Of a stretch of DNA of 53,752 nt, positions 47,950 to 53,752 are shown one piece after another (position 1 is the first letter of the stretch; each line of letters opens with the position of its first letter). Below the pieces are notes generated by a model. The model had not been told where the DNA came from. It did no database searches and saw only the letters and a program-made list of their open reading frames with translations. This DNA is from an uncultured Oscillospiraceae bacterium (GTDB taxonomy: Bacteria; Bacillota; Clostridia; Oscillospirales; Oscillospiraceae). Position numbers and translations under genes: made by a program. The stretch lies in assembly GCA_910589085.1 (NCBI GenBank), contig CAJUSG010000003.1, forward strand, positions 1 to 53,752, written 5' to 3'.

Positions 47950-48845
47950 GCGAGGGCGTTATTCTGAAGGCCCTCAGCGGCTTCTACTATGTGGACGACG
48001 GGCAGACCGTCTGTACCTGCCGGGCCAGGGGCAAGCACCGCCACGCGGGGCTGACCCCCCTGGTAGGAGACCAGGTGCGGTTTACCCCTCTGGAGAAGGG
48101 CTCCGGCGCCCTGGACGAGATTCTCCCCCGGAAAAATGAGTTTTACCGCCCTGCGGTGGCCAACATTGACCTGCTGGTGGTGGTGGCCTCCCAGGCGGTG
48201 CCGGTGACCGACCCCTTCCTCATCGACCGGGTGGCCGCCATCGCCGCCGCCCGGGGGTGCGACACCCTGATCTGCGTCAACAAGTGTGACCTAGAGCCGG
48301 GGGAGGAGCTGGCCCGCATCTATGAGCGGGCGGGCTTCCCAACCCTGCGGATAAGCGCCCGGACGGGGGAGGGGATGGACGCTCTCCGCCGGGCTATTGC
48401 CGGGAAGGTCTGTGCCTTCACCGGCAACTCCGGGGTGGGTAAATCCAGCATTTTAAACGCCCTGGAGGCAGGTTTTGACCTGGCCACCGGCGAGATCAGC
48501 GACAAGCTGGGCAGAGGGCGGCACACCACCCGCCATGTGGAGCTCTTCCGCCTGTCCTGCGGGGCGCTGGCGGCGGATACCCCTGGCTTTGCCTCCTTCG
48601 ATGTGGACAAAATGGAGCTGGCCCGGAAGGAGGAGCTGCAGTACTCCTTTCGGGAATTTGCCCCTTACTTGGGGAAATGTCAGTTTCAGGACTGCGCCCA
48701 CGTGAAGGAGAAGGGGTGCGCCGTGCTGGCGGCGGTACGGACAGGGGAGATCGTCCCCAGCCGCCACCAGAGCTACGTCCGCCTGTATGAGCAGGCCAAG
48801 GCCATCCCGAATTGGCAGAGGAAAGATATCGACCGTCAAAATTGA
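47946..48845 (+). CDS. rsgA: Ribosome small subunit GTPase RsgA
   Basis: 299 residues. Circularly permuted GTPase preceded by an OB fold (ARGKHRHAGLTPLVGDQVRF). Order G4-G1-G3: NKCD at 112-115, GNSGVGKSS from 160 and DTPG later. C-terminal zinc site with CQFQDCAHVKEKGCAV. It releases during late 30S maturation. ATG 47946 overlaps the prkC stop (ATGA). RsgA next to prkC is conserved across Bacillota. The gene ends the long plus-strand run before a palindromic repeat. Confidence 0.96.
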   Translation: MSEGVILKALSGFYYVDDGQTVCTCRARGKHRHAGLTPLVGDQVRFTPLEKGSGALDEILPRKNEFYRPAVANIDLLVVVASQAVPVTDPFLIDRVAAIAAARGCDTLICVNKCDLEPGEELARIYERAGFPTLRISARTGEGMDALRRAIAGKVCAFTGNSGVGKSSILNALEAGFDLATGEISDKLGRGRHTTRHVELFRLSCGALAADTPGFASFDVDKMELARKEELQYSFREFAPYLGKCQFQDCAHVKEKGCAVLAAVRTGEIVPSRHQSYVRLYEQAKAIPNWQRKDIDRQN

Positions 48846-48850
48846 TCTGC

Positions 48851-48917
48851 GTAGGGCGCGACGACCCGGCGCGCCGTTTCCTTTTTGACGCGGCGGGCCG
48901 AGGTCGTCCCGCCCTAC
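48851..48917. repeat. Intergenic palindrome, GTAGGG...CCCTAC family
   Basis: GTAGGGCGCGACGACCCGGC at the left pairs imperfectly with GCCGAGGTCGTCCCGCCCTAC at the right; an inner GCGCCG/CGGCG stem closes a T-rich loop. It occupies most of the gap between rsgA and thiI. Same ends as the repeats at 7403 and 38215. Confidence 0.65.
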
Positions 48918-48938
48918 AATTATGAATCAGGTGATTTT

Positions 48939-50105
48939 ATGAACGAAATGATCCTCCTCAAGCTGGGGGAGATGGTCCTCAAAGGGCTGAATCGCCGCAG
49001 CTTTGAGGACAAGCTCCAGGCCAACATCTACCGCCGCCTTAACAATCTGGGCCAGTTTCGGGTGTATACCCGCCAGTCCACCACCTATGTGGAGCCCATG
49101 AATGACGAGTGCGACATGGACGGGGCCTGGGAGGCGCTGACAAAGGTCTTCGGGGTGGTGGGCTTGTCCCGGGCCCGGGCCTGTGAGAAGGACAAGGACG
49201 CCATCCTCGCCGCCGCCCGGGAGTATCTGGATGACAAGCTGTCCGCCGCCCGCACCTTCAAGGTGGAGACCAAAAGGGCGGACAAGAGCTTTCCCATGAC
49301 CTCCATTCAGCTCAGCCAGTATGTGGGGGGCGAGTTGGATGAGCTGTACCCCAACCTGAAGGTGGATGTCCACAGTCCGGAGATCACCGTCCACATTGAG
49401 ATCCGGGACTACGCCGCCTTTGTCCACGCCGACCCGGAGCCGGGAGCCGGCGGCCTGCCCGTGGGGATCAACGGCAGGGCGGTGTCACTGCTGTCCGGGG
49501 GGATCGACTCTCCGGTGGCCTCCTGGATGATCGCCAAGCGGGGGGTGGCCCTGGAGATGGTCCACTTTTTCTCCTACCCCTACACCTCCAACGAGGCCAA
49601 GGAGAAGGTGCTGGACCTGGCCCGGCTGCTTACCCCCTGGTGCGGACGGCTCACTGTCCATGTGGTGCCCTTCACCGCCATTCAGGAGGAGCTGCGCCGC
49701 TCCTGCCCGCAGGAGCTGTTCACCCTGGTGATGCGCCGGTTTATGATGCGCATTTCTCAGCGGGTGGCCCAGCGGTGTGGGGCCAAAGCTCTGGTTACCG
49801 GGGAGTGCTTGGGCCAGGTGGCCAGCCAGACCATGGAGGCTATGGCCGTCACCGGGGCAGTAGTCAGCGTGCCTGTTCTCCGCCCGGTGGTGGGGATGGA
49901 CAAGGAGGACATTGTTAAAATTGCCCGGAAGATCGGCACCTTTGAGACCTCAATTCTGCCCTATGAGGACTGCTGTACCGTCTTTACCCCCCGGCATCCC
50001 CGTCTGCGCCCCACAGCGGAGGAGCTGGAGTATGCCGAACAGAATCTGGATATTGAGGGTATGGTCCAGGCCGCTGTGGACGGTATTGAGCGGATTCAGG
50101 TGTAA
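48939..50105 (+). CDS. thiI: tRNA 4-thiouridine synthase ThiI
   Basis: 388 residues. N-terminal ferredoxin-like and THUMP part (LLKLGEMVLKGLNRRSFE; VETKRADKSFPMTS). PP-loop ATP pyrophosphatase with LLSGGIDSPVASWM. Conserved VTGECLGQVASQTMEAM and the C-terminal RPVVGMDKEDIVKIARKIG. It has no rhodanese domain, as in other Gram-positives, so sulfur must come from a dedicated NifS-like desulfurase not in this window. ATG 48939 has AGGTGAT upstream; the longer frame lies in the palindromic repeat. Confidence 0.95.
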   Translation: MNEMILLKLGEMVLKGLNRRSFEDKLQANIYRRLNNLGQFRVYTRQSTTYVEPMNDECDMDGAWEALTKVFGVVGLSRARACEKDKDAILAAAREYLDDKLSAARTFKVETKRADKSFPMTSIQLSQYVGGELDELYPNLKVDVHSPEITVHIEIRDYAAFVHADPEPGAGGLPVGINGRAVSLLSGGIDSPVASWMIAKRGVALEMVHFFSYPYTSNEAKEKVLDLARLLTPWCGRLTVHVVPFTAIQEELRRSCPQELFTLVMRRFMMRISQRVAQRCGAKALVTGECLGQVASQTMEAMAVTGAVVSVPVLRPVVGMDKEDIVKIARKIGTFETSILPYEDCCTVFTPRHPRLRPTAEELEYAEQNLDIEGMVQAAVDGIERIQV

Positions 50106-50108
50106 CCA

Positions 50109-50146
50109 AAAAGGCGCGGTCCCAGGAAAAGGGGACCGCGCCTTTT
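50109..50146 (+). terminator. Terminator of thiI
   Basis: 15-bp perfect stem (50109-50123 with 50132-50146) ending in TTTT. Confidence 0.92.
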
Positions 50147-50193
50147 GAAAAAAGTTTTTAAGGGCCACTTTTGAAAAAAGTTTTTAAGGGCCA
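50142..50193. repeat. Two 26-bp tandem direct repeats
   Basis: Identical units 50142-50167 and 50168-50193 (each CTTTTGAAAAAAG then TTTTTAAGGGCCA), directly between the thiI terminator and the larE promoter. The unit itself is a weak palindrome. Confidence 0.9.
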
Positions 50194-50197
50194 AATA

Positions 50198-50226
50198 TTG
50201 ACAGAGCGCGGACTGTTTGCTATACT
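50198..50226 (+). promoter_or_regulatory. Sigma-A promoter of the lar operon
   Basis: -35 TTGACA (50198-50203), 17-nt spacer, -10 TATACT (50221-50226). It drives the leader and larEBC. Confidence 0.85.
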
Positions 50227-50232
50227 AAAGCC

Positions 50233-50376
50233 TGCGGCAGGAAGCCGCAGAGGGGCCAGAAGGCCTCAATTCTCCGCAGAATAATGGAAATTATCCCCGG
50301 TTCAGAAGACCGGGGCTTTGCCAGAAGGCATACCGGATTGGTATGTCTTTTTTGCTGTTTCAAGGAGGGAATCCAC
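50233..50376 (+). promoter_or_regulatory. Structured leader of larE, candidate riboswitch/attenuator
   Basis: About 145 nt between the promoter and GTG 50377. Hairpins in order: CTGCGGC/GCCGCAG; GGCC-AGAA-GGCC; ATTCT/AGAAT; CCCCGGT/ACCGGGG; TGCC-AGAA-GGCA. The last of these shares bases with the left arm of an intrinsic terminator (50327-50353), so the two are mutually exclusive. AGAAG recurs in three of the loops. I could not match it to a known riboswitch class by memory. Confidence 0.55.
50327..50353 (+). terminator. Intrinsic terminator in the larE leader
   Basis: 8-bp stem (50327-50334 with 50340-50347, one G-U), 5-nt loop, then six Ts (50348-50353), 24 nt before the larE start codon. 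Confidence 0.75.
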
Positions 50377-51132
50377 GTGACGCTGGAACAATTTTTTCAC
50401 GAGCACCCCAAGGCGGCGCTGGCCTTTTCCGGCGGGGTGGACTCCGCGTATTTGCTGTGGGCGGGGCTTCAGGCCGGAGCCGAGGTGTGGCCCTACTTTG
50501 TCAAGACCCCCTTCCAGCCCCGGTTTGAGCTGGAGGATGCTTACCGTCTGTGTGAACAGCTGGATGTGGACCTGATCGTGCTGGACTACGACATCCTCAC
50601 CGACGAGACAGTGGTCTCCAACCCGCCCGACCGCTGCTACCACTGTAAGCGGTGGATGTTCTCCAAGCTGAAACGCTATGCCGCCTCGGAGGGCTTTTCC
50701 CTGCTGTTGGACGGCACCAACGCCTCCGACGACGGCGGGGACCGCCCCGGTATGCGGGCTCTGACCGAGCTGGAGGTCCGGTCCCCACTGCGGGAGTGCG
50801 GGCTGACCAAGAACTGCGTTCGGGCGCTGTCCCGGCAGGCCGGGCTGTTCACCTGGGACAAACCCTCTTACGCCTGCCTGGCCACCCGGATTCCGGCCGG
50901 CCGGAGGATTGACCGGGAGGACCTGGAGAGGGTGGAGCAGGGGGAGACCACCCTGGCCGCCCTGGGCCTTCGGGATTTCCGTCTGCGGCTGACGTGGGGC
51001 GGCTGCAGGCTCCAGGTGCTGGAAAGCCAATTCCCGCTGGTAATGAAGCGGCGGGCGGATATCCTGTCCGCCCTGGAGACAAATTTTTCGGAGGTCACAC
51101 TGGACCTGCGGCCCAGAGTACCGATTGACTGA
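50377..51132 (+). CDS. larE: ATP-dependent sacrificial sulfur transferase LarE
   Basis: 251 residues. PP-loop FSGGVDSAYLL at 18-28 adenylates the carboxylates of the pyridinium dicarboxylate intermediate. Cys167 in SYACLATRIP is at the place of the sacrificial Cys of Lactiplantibacillus LarE; CYHC is at 87-90. It supplies sulfur to the nickel-pincer nucleotide cofactor. GTG 50377 has AAGGAGG at 8-9 nt. Frames starting further 5' run through the leader terminator. Next gene larB begins 14 nt downstream of the stop. Confidence 0.93.
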   Translation: MTLEQFFHEHPKAALAFSGGVDSAYLLWAGLQAGAEVWPYFVKTPFQPRFELEDAYRLCEQLDVDLIVLDYDILTDETVVSNPPDRCYHCKRWMFSKLKRYAASEGFSLLLDGTNASDDGGDRPGMRALTELEVRSPLRECGLTKNCVRALSRQAGLFTWDKPSYACLATRIPAGRRIDREDLERVEQGETTLAALGLRDFRLRLTWGGCRLQVLESQFPLVMKRRADILSALETNFSEVTLDLRPRVPID

Positions 51133-51145
51133 GGAGGTGTCCCCT

Positions 51146-51904
51146 ATGGACAACCGATATGATATTTTACAGCTCCTGCGCCATGTGGCCGACGGCTCCG
51201 CCACCCCGGAGGAGGCCCTGTCTCAGCTGAAACGGGCGCCCTTTGAGGACCTGGGTTACGCCAAGGTTGACCTCCACCGGGGGGTGCGCCAGGGGGCGGC
51301 GGAGGTCATTTACGGGGCGGGCAAGACCCCGGAGCAGATTGCCGGCATCGCTGCCGCCATGGGGGAGAGAGGCTGTCAGAATATCCTCATTACCCGCCTG
51401 TCTCCCGAGGCGGCAAAGCTGGTGGCGGAGACTGTCCCCCTGGACTACCACCCCGTCCCCAGAGTGGCCATTGCCTACCCCGGGGAGCGGAGGGAGCTGG
51501 GCCACATCGTGGTGGCGACAGGGGGGACCAGTGACCTGCCCGTGGCCGAGGAGGCCGCCCTCACCGCCCAGGTGCTGGGCAACCGGGTCACCCGGCTGTA
51601 CGATGTGGGAGTGGCGGGGCTGCACCGGCTGCTGGCCAATTTGGAGCCCCTGATGAGCGCCCGGTGCATCGTCGCTGTGGCCGGGATGGAGGGGGCGCTG
51701 GCCTCGGTCATCGGCGGACTGGTGGACTGTCCTGTCATCGCCGTGCCCACTAGTGTGGGCTACGGGGCCAGCTTTGGGGGGCTGTCCGCCCTGCTGGCTA
51801 TGCTGAACTCCTGCTCCTCCGGGTGCAGTGTGGTAAATATTGATAATGGCTTCGGGGCTGGCTACCTGGCCGGCATGATAAATCAGATGGAGGGATTGGA
51901 ATGA
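51146..51904 (+). CDS. larB: Nickel pincer cofactor biosynthesis protein LarB
   Basis: 252 residues. The C-terminal two-thirds is PurE-like (AIR carboxylase fold): VIYGAGKTPEQIAGI, VVATGGTSDLPVAEEA, VAGMEGALASVIGGL and VPTSVGYGASFGG. LarB carboxylates and hydrolyses nicotinic acid adenine dinucleotide to pyridinium-3,5-biscarboxylate mononucleotide. ATG 51146 has GAGGAGGTG 8 nt upstream; an in-frame TTG at 51125 is less likely. It overlaps larC by 4 nt (ATGA). Confidence 0.94.
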   Translation: MDNRYDILQLLRHVADGSATPEEALSQLKRAPFEDLGYAKVDLHRGVRQGAAEVIYGAGKTPEQIAGIAAAMGERGCQNILITRLSPEAAKLVAETVPLDYHPVPRVAIAYPGERRELGHIVVATGGTSDLPVAEEAALTAQVLGNRVTRLYDVGVAGLHRLLANLEPLMSARCIVAVAGMEGALASVIGGLVDCPVIAVPTSVGYGASFGGLSALLAMLNSCSSGCSVVNIDNGFGAGYLAGMINQMEGLE

Positions 51905-53121
51905 AAACCTTATATTTAGAGTGCGGCATGGGAGCGGCGGGGGATATGCTCATGGCCGCCCTGTACGAGCTGCTCAGCGAGGAACAGCGGAGGGACTTTC
52001 TGGAGACCATGAACGGCCTCGGCCTGCCCGGAGTGGAGGTTACTCCGGTGGCCGCGAAGACGGGCGGCATTGCGGGCACCCGGATGAAGGTGACCGTCCA
52101 CGGCCATGAGGAGCACGAGCACCACCACGGGCACAACGGCCATGAGCATGACCGCCACCACCATCACCACCACGCCACGCCGGGACACATCGGGGAGATA
52201 ATCGACGGCCTGTCCATGCCCCAGGAGATAAAAGAGCGGGCCCGACAGGTCTATGACGCCATCGCTCAGGCCGAGGCTCAGGCCCACGGCTGCCCGGTGG
52301 GAGACGTCCACTACCACGAGGTGGGGGCGCTGGACGCGGTGGCCGACGTGGCGGGGGTGTGCTATGCCATGCACCTGCTGGACCCCGACCTGGTGACCGC
52401 CTCCCCCGTCCATGTGGGCAGCGGGACTGTAACCTGTGCCCACGGCATCATGCCCGTGCCCGCCCCCGCTACTGCCGCCCTGCTGAAGGGAGTGCCCATC
52501 TACGGCGGCGGGATCAAAGGGGAGCTGTGTACCCCCACCGGGGCCGCCCTGCTGAAGACCTTTGTTCAGGCCTTCGGCCCAATGGCCGCCATGGAGGTGG
52601 AGAAAATCGGCTACGGAATTGGCACCAAGGAGTTTGAGCAGGCCAACTGCGTCCGGGCCTTTCTGGGGGAGGAGGAGCCCCAAAACTGCGGCGATATTCT
52701 GGAGCTGGTGTGCAACATCGACGACATGACCCCCGAGGCCCTGGCCTTCGCCTGTTCCCGTCTGCTGGAGGAGGGCGCGCTGGACGTGTACACCACCCCC
52801 GGCACCATGAAAAAGGGCCGGCCCGGCTGGGTGCTGACGGTGCTGTGCGAGCCTGACCGGGATCAGGAGATGATCCGGCACATCTTCGCCCACACCTCCA
52901 CCAACGGCCTGCGCTCCCGCCTGTCGGAAAAGTATTTCCTCAGGCCCGGGCAGGGCCAGGTCCAGACCCCCTGGGGCCCGGTGCGGGTCAAGGTAGCCCA
53001 GGGCTTCGGCGTCACCCACGTCAAGCCGGAGTTTGAGGATACGGCCGCCCTGGCGCGGGAGCACGGGCTCCCCTATCAAACGGTGTTTGAATGTGCGATT
53101 CGTAATTTTGAGGAGAAATAG
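51901..53121 (+). CDS. larC: Nickel insertion protein LarC (CTP-dependent cyclometallase)
   Basis: 406 residues. Start YLECGMGAAGDMLMAAL; conserved VHYHEVGALDAVADV, ASPVHVGSGTVTCAHG and CTPTGAALLK. The C-terminal half has CNIDDMTPEALAFA and the PGTMKKGRPGW motif. Residues ~67-91 form a His-rich loop (about 17 His) that probably stores or delivers nickel. It inserts nickel into the LarE product using CTP. In Lactiplantibacillus larC is split and expressed by frameshifting; here it is one continuous frame. It is followed immediately by the solute-binding protein gene. Confidence 0.95.
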   Translation: MKTLYLECGMGAAGDMLMAALYELLSEEQRRDFLETMNGLGLPGVEVTPVAAKTGGIAGTRMKVTVHGHEEHEHHHGHNGHEHDRHHHHHHATPGHIGEIIDGLSMPQEIKERARQVYDAIAQAEAQAHGCPVGDVHYHEVGALDAVADVAGVCYAMHLLDPDLVTASPVHVGSGTVTCAHGIMPVPAPATAALLKGVPIYGGGIKGELCTPTGAALLKTFVQAFGPMAAMEVEKIGYGIGTKEFEQANCVRAFLGEEEPQNCGDILELVCNIDDMTPEALAFACSRLLEEGALDVYTTPGTMKKGRPGWVLTVLCEPDRDQEMIRHIFAHTSTNGLRSRLSEKYFLRPGQGQVQTPWGPVRVKVAQGFGVTHVKPEFEDTAALAREHGLPYQTVFECAIRNFEEK

Positions 53122-53752
53122 ATGAAACGATCTGTATTGCTGTTCCACGTCCTGGTGTTGTCCCTCCTGGCCGGCTGTCAGCGGGGACCTGTGGGGAGCT
53201 TTTCCCCCGAGCCGGGCCATTCCAGACCGCTGACGGTGGTCCTGCCTGCCGGCGCGGAGCCTGCGGCGGGGTTCGACCCGGCCTTTGGCTGGGGGGCCGG
53301 GGAGCATGTCCACGAGCCTCTGATACAGTCCACCCTGACGGTGACTAACCCTGATCTCACCATTGGCTATGACCTGGCCACCGGCATGGAGGTCAGCGAG
53401 GACGGCCTCACCTGGACCGTTACCATGCGGGACGACGTGAAATTTACCGACGGAGAGCCGCTCACCGCCGAAGATGTGGCCTTCACTTACAATACAGTGA
53501 AGAGCACCAGCTCAGTCAGCGACTTCACCATGCTGGACTACGCCGAGGCGGTGGATGAGACCACTGTGGTCTTTCATATGACCCGGCCCTTCTCCATCTG
53601 GCCCTACACCATGGCTATCACAGGCATTGTGCCCGAACACGCCTACAATCCGACGACCTATGGCACGGCACCCATCGGCTCGGGCCGGTATGTCCTGAAG
53701 CAGTGGGACCGGGGCCAGCAGGTTATTCTGGAGTACAACCTGGACTACTACG
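53122..53752 (+). CDS. Family 5 extracellular solute-binding lipoprotein (partial)
   Basis: Runs off the window end; about 210 codons are visible. The signal peptide ends with lipobox LAGC (Cys19). Then a family 5 (oligopeptide/nickel) binding domain: SEDGLTWTVTMRDDVKFTDG, LTAEDVAFTYNTV, APIGSGRYVLKQW. Such proteins bind peptides or metallophore-bound nickel for ABC import. The gene begins at the larC stop (ATG 53122 next to TAG), and AGGAG lies 6 nt upstream, so it is cotranscribed with larEBC. Nickel supply for the pincer cofactor would explain the linkage; peptide binding cannot be excluded. Confidence 0.88.
   Translation, partial: MKRSVLLFHVLVLSLLAGCQRGPVGSFSPEPGHSRPLTVVLPAGAEPAAGFDPAFGWGAGEHVHEPLIQSTLTVTNPDLTIGYDLATGMEVSEDGLTWTVTMRDDVKFTDGEPLTAEDVAFTYNTVKSTSSVSDFTMLDYAEAVDETTVVFHMTRPFSIWPYTMAITGIVPEHAYNPTTYGTAPIGSGRYVLKQWDRGQQVILEYNLDYY

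Noticed and set aside
50233..50376. NiCo (czcD) riboswitch in the larE leader
   Set aside because: The context fits, but I cannot find the conserved GGAC/AGGC junction pattern I remember for that class; kept as an unassigned leader.

Overview
The window looks like chromosome from a moderately GC-rich member of the Bacillota, class Clostridia, most likely an Oscillospiraceae gut anaerobe of the Flavonifractor/Lawsonibacter type. This is inferred from gene content and order (addB/addA, cdaA-cdaR, yicC-remA-gmk-rpoZ-priA-def-fmt-rsmB-rlmN-prpC-prkC-rsgA), strong Shine-Dalgarno sites and frequent TTG/GTG starts; no 16S gene is present to test it. Base-composition statements are by eye.

Layout. 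1-1.55 kb (minus): the edge of a conjugative or integrative element with a DUF3991/Toprim primase-like protein and a protein with two ribbon-helix-helix-like segments. 1.95-2.1 kb: tRNA-Ser(GGA) with promoter and terminator. 2.2-5.55 kb: a gamma-glutamyltransferase-family gene and a divergent secreted protein with a copper-amine-oxidase-like N domain. 5.56-5.98 kb: a compact locus with two convergent sigma-A promoters and a 28-residue membrane peptide, read here as a type I toxin-antitoxin cassette between two copies of a palindromic repeat. 6.0-17.3 kb: zinc-ribbon protein, acyl-ACP thioesterase, IMP dehydrogenase (guaB), then addB, a small unknown gene, a pyridoxal-kinase-like gene and addA.

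17.3-26.4 kb is visibly AT-richer and is an accessory island ending at tRNA-Leu(GAG). Its core is a tightly packed minus-strand operon of five genes: B12-binding radical SAM protein, HD phosphohydrolase, DNA methyltransferase, DUF4062-NACHT STAND NTPase and FRG-domain protein. Upstream lie a KilA-N protein, a small unknown protein and a serine-recombinase remnant. I do not recognise this five-gene combination as a named system; it is the best candidate here for an undescribed defence or mobile-element-conflict system.

26.6-31.4 kb: a sodium:neurotransmitter-type symporter, a divergent radical SAM protein of the putative DNA modification/repair family, O-acetylhomoserine sulfhydrylase and a DUF3783 protein. 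31.5-32.1 kb: a tRNA operon Val-Asp-Phe-Gly-Cys. 32.3-36.4 kb: cyclic-di-AMP synthesis (cdaA-cdaR), a RseC-like protein, a DUF5685 protein and a DnaJ-domain protein. 36.4-50.1 kb: a long housekeeping run for RNA turnover, nucleotide supply, replication restart, translation initiation, rRNA modification, Hanks-type signalling, ribosome assembly and tRNA thiolation.

50.2 kb to the end: a nickel-pincer cofactor operon (larE-larB-larC, then the start of a family 5 solute-binding lipoprotein, possibly for nickel). It is preceded by a sigma-A promoter and a structured leader that ends in an intrinsic terminator just before larE, so a riboswitch-like attenuator is plausible. No larA is in the window. 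No rRNA, CRISPR array or intact transposase was seen.
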